Below, one piece after another: positions 55,608-64,000 of a DNA stretch of 64,000 nucleotides (its first letter is position 1; each line of letters starts with the position of its first letter). The notes below the pieces were generated by a model. That model searched no databases. It saw only the letters and a list, made by a program, of their open reading frames with translations, and was not told where the DNA came from. Source of the stretch: Longimicrobiales bacterium (GTDB taxonomy: Bacteria > Gemmatimonadota > Gemmatimonadetes > Longimicrobiales > Gaopeijiaceae). The stretch spans positions 3,546,501 through 3,610,500 of the forward strand of contig OX638356.1 in NCBI GenBank assembly GCA_951813395.1, read 5' to 3'. The translations under genes were made by a program, and so were the position numbers.

Positions 55608-58600
55608 CTATTCCAGCAGCCCCGCCAGTGCCGAAGCTCCCTCCAGACCGGTGTCGCCGCGTGCAAGTTCGTGGCGCTGCGAGCGGGAAAGCCACGTCAC
55701 CTGGCTGCCCGACGCGGTCCGCGTCACGGCGAGCACGTCGTCGATCTGCTCAGCGACAGCGGCCACGTGGGAGATCACTCCCACCATCCTGCCCTTTCCC
55801 GACACCGTCGAGAGCGCCTCGATGGCGGAGTCGAGGTTGCCGCGATCCAGCGACCCGAAGCCCTCGTCCAGGAAGAGCGATTCGAGCCGGCCGCCGCTTC
55901 GGGCCATCATCTCCACCATGCCCAGCGCAAGCGCCAGCGACCCGATGAACTGCTCACCACCGGACAGGCTCGCGGGAGAACGCGCCTCGCCGGAGTCGCT
56001 GTCAACCACAAGCCACTCCTGGTCCTCGTGGTCGCCCGGGTCGGCGAACGCGTAGCGGCCGGCGGTCATCGCCTCCAGCATTCGGGACGCGTACACCAGA
56101 AGATCCCGCGAGCGCCTGAGCGTGAGCCACTTGAGGAATGCCCCCGGCTTGAGCGCGGCATCGAGGTCACCCAGCGCGAGTTCCAGCGCGGCAACCTCGT
56201 CGGCCGCGTTCCGGAGCGTCAGGACATCGTCGAGGATCGCGGCGAATGCGTCGCGGGCGCGCCGTGCGTCCCGGGCGTTGTAGCGGGCGTCGTCGGCAAC
56301 CCTGTCGGTGCGTTGCACGAGGACGTCGAGGTCGGTGGCGCCGGCGGGCGGGTCCAGCTGGGCGGCGACTTTGCGTCCTTCACTGCGCGCCCTGTCCGCG
56401 GCAACCATGCCGCCGCGACGGAGGTCACCCGCCACTCTCAACGCCTCGACCATCGCTTCGCGGAGTTGGTCGATCCCGTCCTTGAGAACGCGGGTCTCGA
56501 CCGGATAGTGGAGCGCGGCGGGAATCGCAATGTCGGAGAACGGGGACGCGGGCCGATCGGCGCCCGACCCGAAACTCAAAGCGCGGACGGCCTCCGCCAG
56601 CGCGGCCCTCTGGTCGGCAACCGATCGCGCAATTGTCTGTAGCGGCGCTTCGACCTCCTTCTTGCGGGTCTCGCCGACGTTGTTCAGCGCCGACCGCGCT
56701 TCTTCGATACTCGCGCGCAGCCGATCCCGCTTCTTTTCGCGCGACCGCAGGATCTCTTCGCGCTCCCGCACCGCGTACAGCGCTCGGTCGACCGGTGTGG
56801 TGTCCACCGTTTCCAGCTCCACGGGATCGGGAGGGAGGACCAGACGAGGACGGAAGGGCGAAGGAATGGACTCGATGTTTCGGTCCAGACCGTCCAGAGC
56901 CGACCGAACGGCGTCGCGGGTCCTGTGGATCTGCTCCCTGATGTGCTTCAAAGACTGCCGGGCGGAGCTTTCGTCGATCAGAGCCCGCTTCTGCGCATCG
57001 CCGAGGCTCCCGGCCTCCGTGCGATGCTCGCTCAGCTTCGCTTCGGCTTTGCGGAGCCGCTTCCGACGCGGTGCAAGAATCTGTTCCCGATCGGGGAGCC
57101 GCTCGTTTTCCGTTGGCAGCGGGGATTCTTTCAGCCCGGCGGCGCGACGCAGGCGCTCCAACGCGGCGGCCATCTCGGACCCGCGCTCTTCCAGCCCCTT
57201 TTCGAAGTCCACCATCGTCTGCCGCGCGGTTTCCACCTTCGCCTTGAGCCCGGCCGCGGTCCCGCCCGCGTCTCGCACCTGTGACCGCGCCGCCGCAAGC
57301 GCCTGGTGGGCCGCGTCAAGACCGTGATCGGGCGGCGCGGCCCACCCCTCGGGCAGGTCGCGCCGGCAAACGGGGCACTCGTCGCCCGTGAGCAATCCGT
57401 GGGCAGCCGTGGAAGCGGCGTTCCTGCGCTGCGCTGCGGCCATCGCCGCTTCCGCCTGCGCGGCTTCCGCCTTCGCGCGACTTTCATCGGTCGCTGCGGC
57501 GGCGAGCCGCGCTGCAAACTCGGCAATCTCTTCGCGCCGTTTGGCCCGCTCGCCACGCGTCGAGAGGAGGAGGCGCAGCAATTCGTCACACTTGTCATAC
57601 AAAACCTCAGTGTCCGTCAAGCCATCGCGCGCGGCTTCAACGGCATCTCCGAGGGGCGACTCCTGCACCGAGTGCCGCGCCAGCCTGGCGTTCGCGGCTT
57701 CGAGCGTTCGCAGGGAGCTGTCCGCGTCCGCGCCGGCCCTGGCCTCGTCGGCGATCAGCGCGCGCAACCTGTCGGCGCTCTCAACGGCCCTTTCAGCCTG
57801 TTCCGGGAGCGCACCCAGCGCGGCCACCGCCTGCGCCACCGCGCGACTGTCGGGGCCATCGTCCGTGGGGATGCTGTTCAGGTCGCGCTTCAGCCTGGCG
57901 TTCCGGCTCTCCAGCTCCGCCTGCTCGGCGTCGATACGCCGCCGGGCTGCTTCCACGGGGGCGAGCCGGGCCGCGAGTTTGTCCATCGCCTCCGGCGCAA
58001 CCGTTGCGTCGACCTGATGAGCCGCCGCGATGGCGGCCTCGGACTGCCGCAGGGTGTCGCGCGCGCGTTCGGCCCGATCCCGGAGTTCGGCGAGGGCTCT
58101 GGCGCGCCGCGCCGCTTCATCGGAACGCTCCGTCAGGCGGCCAAGATGCTGCTTCGGATCGTCCGGCCAGCGTGCCACGGCGTCCTGTAGGCGCGCCCCA
58201 AGCGTCCTGACCTCCTGCAGCTTCCGCCCCACCGCCTCGCCCGCCACCTCCAGATCGTGCGTGCGCCACACCTGACGCAGAATCTCGGTGCGGTCTCTGG
58301 GCTTGTCCTCGACCAGCAGACGCGCGAACCGCCCCTGCGGAAGCACCACCGTGCGGAGAAACGCGTCGCTGTCCAACTCGATCAGCGCCTCGATGCGGTC
58401 GTTGACCTGCCGCACCTGCTCGACCTTCTCCAGCGTCTCGCCGCCGGGACCGAAGCAAACCAGCTGCGCCCGGGCCGGCCGGAGTCCCCCCACCCCCGTC
58501 CTCCGGTCCACGCGCGTGGCCTCCCACTCCTGCCCGGCCACACGGAAGCGCAGCACCACGCGCATGGTGTCCGAGGTGTCGTTCATGAGTTCCTGCTTGG

Positions 58601-58775
58601 ACCGGCCGCCGACCGAGGTCTGGCCGTACAGCGCGTACGTCATGGCCTCGAGGATCGAGGACTTCCCGGCGCCGGTATCGCCGATGACGGCGATCTGCGT
58701 GCGGTCGCCGAAGTCGATCTTGACCTCGGCCCGAAAGGACCGCAGTCCCTCGATGGAGATTCGTAGTGGGCGCAT
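55608..58775 (-). CDS. sbcC: SbcC / Rad50-like SMC-family ATPase
   Basis: ATPase of the SbcCD nuclease, which opens hairpins and resects DNA ends. 1055 aa. Seen: Walker A GDTGAGKSSIL (residues 32-39), long coiled coils, the zinc-hook apex DECPVCRRDLP (CPVC, about 467), second coil arm, signature SLSGGEQFIGSLALALGM and Walker B SLFLDEGFGSLD, followed by VISHVAAVAEQI. All Rad50 elements are present. It lies 4 bp after sbcD, the last gene of a four-gene operon. Confidence 0.95.
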   Translation of the reverse strand: MRPLRISIEGLRSFRAEVKIDFGDRTQIAVIGDTGAGKSSILEAMTYALYGQTSVGGRSKQELMNDTSDTMRVVLRFRVAGQEWEATRVDRRTGVGGLRPARAQLVCFGPGGETLEKVEQVRQVNDRIEALIELDSDAFLRTVVLPQGRFARLLVEDKPRDRTEILRQVWRTHDLEVAGEAVGRKLQEVRTLGARLQDAVARWPDDPKQHLGRLTERSDEAARRARALAELRDRAERARDTLRQSEAAIAAAHQVDATVAPEAMDKLAARLAPVEAARRRIDAEQAELESRNARLKRDLNSIPTDDGPDSRAVAQAVAALGALPEQAERAVESADRLRALIADEARAGADADSSLRTLEAANARLARHSVQESPLGDAVEAARDGLTDTEVLYDKCDELLRLLLSTRGERAKRREEIAEFAARLAAAATDESRAKAEAAQAEAAMAAAQRRNAASTAAHGLLTGDECPVCRRDLPEGWAAPPDHGLDAAHQALAAARSQVRDAGGTAAGLKAKVETARQTMVDFEKGLEERGSEMAAALERLRRAAGLKESPLPTENERLPDREQILAPRRKRLRKAEAKLSEHRTEAGSLGDAQKRALIDESSARQSLKHIREQIHRTRDAVRSALDGLDRNIESIPSPFRPRLVLPPDPVELETVDTTPVDRALYAVREREEILRSREKKRDRLRASIEEARSALNNVGETRKKEVEAPLQTIARSVADQRAALAEAVRALSFGSGADRPASPFSDIAIPAALHYPVETRVLKDGIDQLREAMVEALRVAGDLRRGGMVAADRARSEGRKVAAQLDPPAGATDLDVLVQRTDRVADDARYNARDARRARDAFAAILDDVLTLRNAADEVAALELALGDLDAALKPGAFLKWLTLRRSRDLLVYASRMLEAMTAGRYAFADPGDHEDQEWLVVDSDSGEARSPASLSGGEQFIGSLALALGMVEMMARSGGRLESLFLDEGFGSLDRGNLDSAIEALSTVSGKGRMVGVISHVAAVAEQIDDVLAVTRTASGSQVTWLSRSQRHELARGDTGLEGASALAGLLE

Positions 58776-58779
58776 CCGG

Positions 58780-60072
58780 TCAGCCGGGTGCCCCCGGGGC
58801 GTCGGGCTCCCCGGGGCCGTCGGAGCCCACCCCGTTCCTCAACGCGCCGAGAACCGTTTCGGCGCGTATCGCGAGCGCCGTCACGCCGAAATCCGGCCCC
58901 TCCCTGTCGCCCGATCCGGCCACCGCCTCGCGGAAGAGTTCCTGGACTGTCGCAAGCGGAGCCTTCGTGGCCCGGCCGGTCGCCGCCGTCGTCCGCCACT
59001 CGGCGAATAGATCGTCGATGGCGGGTTCGCGGCCGTCGTCCGCCTCCGCCTGCGAGATCGGCCTGACACGCCGGTTGGCCACTTCGTTCACCAGGTTGAA
59101 GATCACGCACTTCGGCGACCACTCGGCCACCCGGTCCGCCAGATCGGGAATCGGGTCGTCGGAGGCGACCACGGCCTTGAGGAAACACCCGTCCAGTCCG
59201 CCGTCGCGAGCCCGGGCCTCCAGCTCGCCGAGTGTGCCGGTGAAGCTCTCCAGCGGCCGCCCCGGGGGCAGTTCCCGTTCGCCGATCCGGACATCATCCC
59301 CGATCGTCACCACGACCGCTTGCTTGGTCTGGCGGCTCTCGCCGTAGTCCAGCGGAATGAGCGACCCGGCGTACCGGCCGCTCGCGCTCCCGGGAAGCTG
59401 CTGCGGGTCGTGGATGTGTCCGAAGGCGCAGTACAGCGCGCGGTGCAGACCCTTCGTGTGTGTGGCATGGTCCTCGCCGACGGTAAACCGCCGTTCGGAG
59501 TTGCCGGGACGCGCGCCGTCGACATGCAGGTGCGCCGTGTAAAGAACGATGCCCTGCGGCCCCGCCACCTCGCGGGCGCGGCCGATCACCTGGTCGTTGA
59601 GGGTGCGGATGCCGTCGGCGTAGTCTCCTTCGAAGCGCGCGGCGTCACCGGTCGCGTAGTCGGTGATCGCGCCGGGGGGAATGAACGGGACACACGCGAG
59701 GGCGACCGGCGCCTCCGCGAGATCGTCGAACTCCAGGACGCGGGGCGAGGTGACGAACCGGAGGCGCCGGGGCGAGGCCATGTCCGCCATCCTGTCGAGC
59801 ACATCGAACAGGGCGCCCGAGTCGTGGTTGCCGCTGATCACCACGGTCGGCGCAATCTGCGCCAGCCGCTGCAGGGCGGTGACCCCGTGTTGCAGGGCCG
59901 GGTAGGGAGGGCGATAGGCGTCGAAGAGGTCGCCTGCGTGAACGATCAGGTCGGGGCGCTCGGTCGCGGCCACGTCCAGCAGTACACGCAGCGCGGTGCG
60001 GTGGTCCTCCATCCGGTCGTGGCGTCCCAGCTTCGCCCCAAGATGCCAGTCGGCGGTGTGAAGCAGTTTCAA
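58780..60072 (-). CDS. sbcD: SbcD / Mre11-like nuclease
   Basis: Metal-dependent phosphodiesterase subunit of SbcCD. 430 aa from TTG 60072, which has AGGGGA seven bases upstream and gives the standard start LKLLHTADWHLGA. Seen: ADWHLG, HAGDLFDAY, VISGNHDSG, YTAHLH and FGHIHDPQ, the five phosphoesterase blocks, then a capping domain. The longer open frame upstream overlaps herA and is not real. The C-terminus ends in a Pro/Gly-rich tail. Confidence 0.94.
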   Translation of the reverse strand: MKLLHTADWHLGAKLGRHDRMEDHRTALRVLLDVAATERPDLIVHAGDLFDAYRPPYPALQHGVTALQRLAQIAPTVVISGNHDSGALFDVLDRMADMASPRRLRFVTSPRVLEFDDLAEAPVALACVPFIPPGAITDYATGDAARFEGDYADGIRTLNDQVIGRAREVAGPQGIVLYTAHLHVDGARPGNSERRFTVGEDHATHTKGLHRALYCAFGHIHDPQQLPGSASGRYAGSLIPLDYGESRQTKQAVVVTIGDDVRIGERELPPGRPLESFTGTLGELEARARDGGLDGCFLKAVVASDDPIPDLADRVAEWSPKCVIFNLVNEVANRRVRPISQAEADDGREPAIDDLFAEWRTTAATGRATKAPLATVQELFREAVAGSGDREGPDFGVTALAIRAETVLGALRNGVGSDGPGEPDAPGAPG

Positions 60073-60082
60073 GGCTCGTCCC

Positions 60083-61918
60083 CTACAAATCCACCTTCGG
60101 GCCCGACATGGCGGTGAGGTTGGACATGATGGTGTCCGTCCGCTGCCGGTCACGCGCCGCGTCGACCTCCGCCTCGTCCGGGTTGGTGGCGTAGGGCGGG
60201 AAGGGAAAGCGCAGCGGGATCGGCTCGGGAACGATCGGCTGGGACAGCACCATGGTCCCGGGCATGAACCGGGACGCACGCTGACGCAGCGTGGAAGACA
60301 GGAAGCGGTAGGCGTCGGCCTCGTTCGCGTCGAGCCGCCCGGCCACCTTGATCGACGCATTGCGGGGAAGCGCCGGGGCCACAGCCGACGCGGCCTGCTG
60401 CGCTCCCACGAGAAGCACGCCCAGCGACCGCCCGCGCTCGGCGATGTCGACCAGCAGCTCGCGCAGCGGCGAATACCCCTTCGCGGGCGCGTACTTGTTG
60501 AGTTCGTCCAGAACGACGAAACGGAGCGGCAGGCGCCCGGTGCCCTGCTTCTCGCGCCAGACCCCATCCAGCAGAGCACCGACCACGAAGCGCTGCGCGT
60601 CGTCGTGCAGGGTGGAGATGTCGACCACGTGCAGGCGGGCGTTTTCCGACGACACGGGCCTGAGGCCGCAACCGATCAGCGGCCCGATGTGCTTGCGCAG
60701 CCGGAGCAGCCGGCGCAGGTAGGCCTGGCGGGTGCCCGACTGAGTGCGCCCGAACCAGGCCCTGAGAGCTTCGTCGTCGTCCCGGTTGGCCATCTTCTCG
60801 GTGAAGTCGACGAAGCCCCCGAAGTCCTCGATCACGTGGCCCGCGCCCGCGCGCACCGACTCGGGTTCCTTCGCTGCCAGCCGGTCCGGGTCGAAGCTCG
60901 TGTCCTCGGGCACCGTCGGGAGGATCACCACCGCGCCCGTCTCTCCGCCCTCGAGGCGGCGAAGGTGACGCAGTAGCTGAATGCGGAACTGCTGCTCGAT
61001 GAAGCCGACCTGGGTCGAGCGGTCGTCCTCGGAAGTGAAGCAGAACTGCAGCAGCTGGTCCCGAATGAACTGTTCCGGGGTCCATCCGTAGGCGTGCACG
61101 TCGCCGGTGTCACGGGACTTGACGCCGGGCACCGTCCCCGAGACGCCGGGCCGCCGGGGTGCGTACAGCCGCACCGAGCGGAAGGGGCCGGGATCGCTCA
61201 CGCCCAGGGCGCGCCACTGCGTGCGGGCGTCCGGCCTGCCCGGAAACTCCGAATTCGGACGGTCGAGGTGGAGCAGGTCCTCGCCCTTGGTGTTGAAGAC
61301 GAGCGCGCGCACACCCTCGCGTTCGGCGCGGCCTCCGAGCAGCGCCATCCCGCCCTCGGTCTCGAGGAGCTGATAGAGGATGTACAGCGCGTACGAGGTC
61401 TTGGTCGCCACCCCCGAGATCCCCGAGATCGAGAAGTGGCCCCCGGACCGCCCGTCGACGAAGCGCATGTCGGCATAGACGGACTCGCCCCCCATGTCCA
61501 GTCCTACCGGGAGCTTGCCGCGCTTCATCTCGTCCTCGAACAGGGCGATCGTGCGGTCCCTGCCCACGGCGCGCAGGGCCACGGAACCCGCATTCGGCGC
61601 CACGAAGACCTCGGGAACGACGCGCAGCACCCGCACCTCTGCCAGCCGCACATGCTCGGCGGGCAGGATGCGATCGACGACCCGGGCGGTGTCGGACGGC
61701 AGGTCGGCGCCCTCGAAACCGCTGCGCAACTCGGTGACGATCCCGTAGTGGGTGACTTGCGTCCCGTCGGGAAGCCTGTTGCGGACCGCGATCAGCTGGT
61801 CCAGCTGGACGCTCGCATCCGGGTCGAGCACCACCTGAAACTCGCGCGAATTGCTGCCGTGCGAGCCGTCCACCAGCCCTATCCGGTCCGGAATGGAGCT
61901 TCCATCCAGGTCGCTCAC
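60083..61918 (-). CDS. herA: HerA-like DNA translocase (DUF87/HAS-barrel family)
   Basis: Hexameric FtsK/HerA-type ATPase that feeds DNA ends to the NurA nuclease. 611 aa. Seen: an N-terminal HAS-barrel (about 10-130), an ATP-binding block GISGVATKTSYALYIL where the classical Walker A (GxxGxGKT) has ATKT instead, Walker B FVVLDELNKYAP, an arginine-finger region LLVGAQQAASAVA, and a C-terminal tail. GTG 61918 overlaps the nurA stop as GTGA; the longer frame is a shadow of nurA. Next to it are sbcD and sbcC. Confidence 0.88.
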   Translation of the reverse strand: MSDLDGSSIPDRIGLVDGSHGSNSREFQVVLDPDASVQLDQLIAVRNRLPDGTQVTHYGIVTELRSGFEGADLPSDTARVVDRILPAEHVRLAEVRVLRVVPEVFVAPNAGSVALRAVGRDRTIALFEDEMKRGKLPVGLDMGGESVYADMRFVDGRSGGHFSISGISGVATKTSYALYILYQLLETEGGMALLGGRAEREGVRALVFNTKGEDLLHLDRPNSEFPGRPDARTQWRALGVSDPGPFRSVRLYAPRRPGVSGTVPGVKSRDTGDVHAYGWTPEQFIRDQLLQFCFTSEDDRSTQVGFIEQQFRIQLLRHLRRLEGGETGAVVILPTVPEDTSFDPDRLAAKEPESVRAGAGHVIEDFGGFVDFTEKMANRDDDEALRAWFGRTQSGTRQAYLRRLLRLRKHIGPLIGCGLRPVSSENARLHVVDISTLHDDAQRFVVGALLDGVWREKQGTGRLPLRFVVLDELNKYAPAKGYSPLRELLVDIAERGRSLGVLLVGAQQAASAVAPALPRNASIKVAGRLDANEADAYRFLSSTLRQRASRFMPGTMVLSQPIVPEPIPLRFPFPPYATNPDEAEVDAARDRQRTDTIMSNLTAMSGPKVDL

Positions 61919-62892
61919 GCGGCCTCCTCTTCCCGGTTGCGCTGCATGACGGCCTCTCGCACGGCGCGCAGGGCCAGCCGCGAGTCGCCGAGGAGGTGAT
62001 GAAGATGCTGTTCCAGCCGTGCGACCGGCGCAAGGTTGACGGGCGCACGGGCGTCGCGGTGCGGCGCCGACGCGAAAGCGGGAAGCCAGTGCGCTGCGCG
62101 GTCCATGGTCGCCATGGCCTGGTCGCTGCCCGAACTGGCGGGCACCTCCAGGCGCGCGATCCCCGCCCACGGACCCGCCCACGGACCGGCGTCGCCCACC
62201 CGGATGTAACACGCGTACCTGTCGTTCTGCATGGCGAAGATGCTCGTCCGCTGTCGCACGGCGAGACCCGGCACGGCCTGCCAGTGCTCGACCGCAAGCG
62301 TGCGCCGGTGGTGGGTCTTGACGTAACCGACCACGGGCGTCGTGCGGCTGCGGCGGATGCCGTGAAGCGGCCCGTCGAAGACGACCATCCAGCCTTCCGC
62401 GAACAGGCGGTCGGCGATGTCCGCTTCCGTGTCCCGCATCAGACGCTGGAGGTGTTGCGACGCCGCGTGGAGCTCCTCGCTCTCGACGGACAGTGACTGC
62501 CAGCGCCACCCCCCTGGATGCGCGCGCAGACGCACCTGCTCCCCGCCGGAAAAGATGACCGCGCGACCGATCTTCACGTGGCCGATGGCCGCGGGGCCAT
62601 CCGGACCGATCAGTACTGCTCCCGCTCCCCACGCCCCCGCGAGCCCCGCAGTCGTGCCTCCCGCCGGGCTCGTATGCGTGAGATGGGCCTCGGTTCGGCG
62701 CACTCCGTCCACGAAGCAGAGGCGTTCCGGCCGGCCTGCGTCGCGGGGGTGATGAATGCGGAAGCGACCCCCATCCTCCACGACCCGGCATTCGACGGTG
62801 TGTTCATCCTCGTCGTCCGCACGAAAGGCGGCGCCGTACGACGCGTCGAACGGTTCGACTCCGATGAAGGGGCGGCGCTCGTCATCGTTCAT
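61915..62892 (-). CDS. nurA: NurA-like nuclease
   Basis: 325 aa, the partner of HerA in DNA-end resection. Seen: N-terminal FVDGVRRTEAH resembling the NurA DGS/R metal motif, then VVFDGPLHG and VGYVKTHHRR matching the second conserved block, and TSIFAMQNDRYACYIRVG near the C-terminal motif. NurA proteins are Mn-dependent 5' exonucleases. ATG 62892 starts a clean domain; the longer frame adds an Arg-rich leader. First gene of the operon, with the stop inside the herA start. Assignment rests on motifs plus synteny. Confidence 0.8.
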   Translation of the reverse strand: MNDDERRPFIGVEPFDASYGAAFRADDEDEHTVECRVVEDGGRFRIHHPRDAGRPERLCFVDGVRRTEAHLTHTSPAGGTTAGLAGAWGAGAVLIGPDGPAAIGHVKIGRAVIFSGGEQVRLRAHPGGWRWQSLSVESEELHAASQHLQRLMRDTEADIADRLFAEGWMVVFDGPLHGIRRSRTTPVVGYVKTHHRRTLAVEHWQAVPGLAVRQRTSIFAMQNDRYACYIRVGDAGPWAGPWAGIARLEVPASSGSDQAMATMDRAAHWLPAFASAPHRDARAPVNLAPVARLEQHLHHLLGDSRLALRAVREAVMQRNREEEAA

Positions 62893-62983
62893 TGGGCGGC
62901 AGCAGGATCGCGGGCGCCGATAACGAGGCCGACGCGCGCAGAGGTCAATGGGTCGTTCATATCCGGTCCTGAAGATAAGCCAA

Positions 62984-63020
62984 CGGCCCCGGGGCCGGCA
63001 CGAAACCGATCCCGGGGCCG
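62984..63020 (-). terminator. Terminator hairpin of the right-end TonB receptor
   Basis: CGGCCCCGGG and CCCGGGGCCG form a perfect 10-pair stem around a 17-base loop, 30 bases past the receptor stop and before nurA. Confidence 0.6.
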
Positions 63021-63050
63021 CCGCCCGCCGGAAAACCGTCGGGAGTCTGA

Positions 63051-64000
63051 CTACCAGCTGTAGTTCACCCGCGTGTAGTAGAAGCCGCCGTTGAATCCGA
63101 ACGGCGTGAACTGGCCGAAGCGGTTGCCGACGCCGGCCGCCGCCCCGGGATACTCCTCCGGGTAGGTGTTGAAAACGTTCTGGGCACCGACCGTGAGCGT
63201 CCACTGATCGGCGAACGTGTGCGCCCCCTCCATGTCGAAGAGGATGCGGGCCGGGTAGTCGATGGTGTTGTCCGGGTTCGACTCGTAGTAGGGCTGCTCG
63301 CCGTCGAAGTAGCCGCCCCAGTAGCTCCCCCGCACCAGGAAGCGCGTGCCGCCGGGGAAGACGTGATTCATGGCGAGGTTGCCACGCACGTTGGGAAGGC
63401 CTTCCTCGAGGATCCGGATGCGGTGGTCGGTCAGGGTGGTCGGATTGAAATCCGTCACCGTGGTCTGCGTCCAGTTCCAGGCGCTGCTGAAGGTCGTGGT
63501 GGAACCGCTCGCTCCAGCCACCTCATACGCGCCCACCAGGTCGATCCCGTCCGTCCGGGTCGCGAAGTCGTTGATGAAGAAGCGGAACCGCGCGAGCACC
63601 CCGCCGGGCCGGATGATGCCCTCGCCGATGAGCTGCTCGATCTCGGCCGGACTGAGACTCCGGTCCGCGCTGGTGGTCAGGCGGTCCGAAACCCGGATCT
63701 GGAAGAAGTCCATCGAGAAACTGAAGGGACCGTCGTCGTACACCGCGCCCAGCGCCATATTGATCGACTTTTCGGGCGTGAGCGGCTGGCCGCCGAAATT
63801 CATCGCCAGCGGTGATGTGGACGGGATCGTCCCGTTGTTGGTCAGATCCATGATCGCGGGATCGTAGATCGTGGAGATGTTGAAGGCGTTCTGCTGTCCC
63901 GGCGTGGGAGCGCGGAACCCCGTGCTGGCGCTCGCTCGCAGGCCGAGGTTCTCCGACGCGCTCACGCGTCCGGCCACCTTGCCGTTGATCGTGGTGCCGA
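63051..64000 (-). CDS. TonB-dependent receptor, C-terminal part (5' end outside window)
   Basis: Outer-membrane barrel fragment of about 316 residues. Seen: LGLRASASTGFRAPTPGQ, the strand found a few hundred residues before the end in TonB receptors, many amphipathic strands, and a C-terminal FYYTRVNYSW that ends in an aromatic residue, the outer-membrane insertion signal. The frame stays open to base 64000, so the N-terminal plug lies beyond the window. It is separated from the nurA operon by a terminator. Substrate unknown. Confidence 0.9.
   Translation of the reverse strand, partial: GTTINGKVAGRVSASENLGLRASASTGFRAPTPGQQNAFNISTIYDPAIMDLTNNGTIPSTSPLAMNFGGQPLTPEKSINMALGAVYDDGPFSFSMDFFQIRVSDRLTTSADRSLSPAEIEQLIGEGIIRPGGVLARFRFFINDFATRTDGIDLVGAYEVAGASGSTTTFSSAWNWTQTTVTDFNPTTLTDHRIRILEEGLPNVRGNLAMNHVFPGGTRFLVRGSYWGGYFDGEQPYYESNPDNTIDYPARILFDMEGAHTFADQWTLTVGAQNVFNTYPEEYPGAAAGVGNRFGQFTPFGFNGGFYYTRVNYSW

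Overview
The window is GC-rich bacterial chromosome with short intergenic gaps and long same-strand runs. The gene mix suggests a Gemmatimonadota-like free-living heterotroph: very large TonB-dependent receptors with a carboxypeptidase-regulatory N-domain, a DUF5916 outer-membrane protein, LVIVD-repeat and six-bladed-propeller secreted proteins, several secreted amidohydrolases and peptidases, and a type III glutamine synthetase. This placement is inferred from family content; there is no rRNA or tRNA in the window to confirm it.

Layout. 1-3191: an M1 metallopeptidase running off the left edge, with an apparently intact IS1182-family element (1591-3191, inverted repeats flanked by CTAG) sitting 85 bp upstream of its start. 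3311-6475: a secreted Ig-repeat/leishmanolysin-like protease and an MpaB/DUF2236-type oxygenase. 6713-22214 (minus): a long directon led by a TPP riboswitch and thiC, then an amidohydrolase lipoprotein, then a complete Liv-type ABC transporter (LivG, H, M, K, F) interleaved with two acyl-adenylating ligase homologues, an M20 amidohydrolase and a DUF3299/LolD-like/FtsX-like efflux-type module. 22285-29053: an M14 carboxypeptidase, a two-subunit aconitase X, a propeller protein and glutamine synthetase III.

29054-34947 (plus): a regulatory intergenic region with two adjacent hyphenated palindromes, then a compact four-gene unit of unknown function. It contains a multi-TM coiled-coil protein, a membrane-anchored VWA-like protein, a four-TM protein resembling MotA/TolQ/ExbB with a long helical tail, and a single-TM coiled-coil protein with an acidic residue in its TM segment, like MotB/ExbD. 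This stator-like cluster is the best candidate in the window for an undescribed system. A small two-TM protein follows.

34956-42955 (minus): a copper/metal-flavoured secreted cluster (multicopper oxidase, Met/His-rich small protein, LVIVD protein, HupE/UreJ-like protein, PHP phosphoesterase, DUF5916 protein). 43033-46799: an alpha/beta hydrolase and a TonB receptor converging on a strong terminator. 47139-53945 (plus): a Gld-type ABC transporter (ATPase, permease-GldG fusion, DUF4340) in line with a GMC oxidoreductase and its Tat-exported small subunit. 53994-55595: a Fic protein with an apparent internal deletion, and a Sel1-repeat lipoprotein. 55608-62892 (minus): a four-gene DNA-end-processing operon nurA-herA-sbcD-sbcC, the gene set of the archaeal HerA-NurA-Mre11-Rad50 operon. 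63051-64000: the C-terminal part of another TonB receptor running off the right edge.

Start codons were chosen by ribosome-binding sites, overlaps and signal-peptide position. Several genes use GTG or TTG. Very long open frames antisense to real genes are common here and were rejected as GC-driven artefacts.
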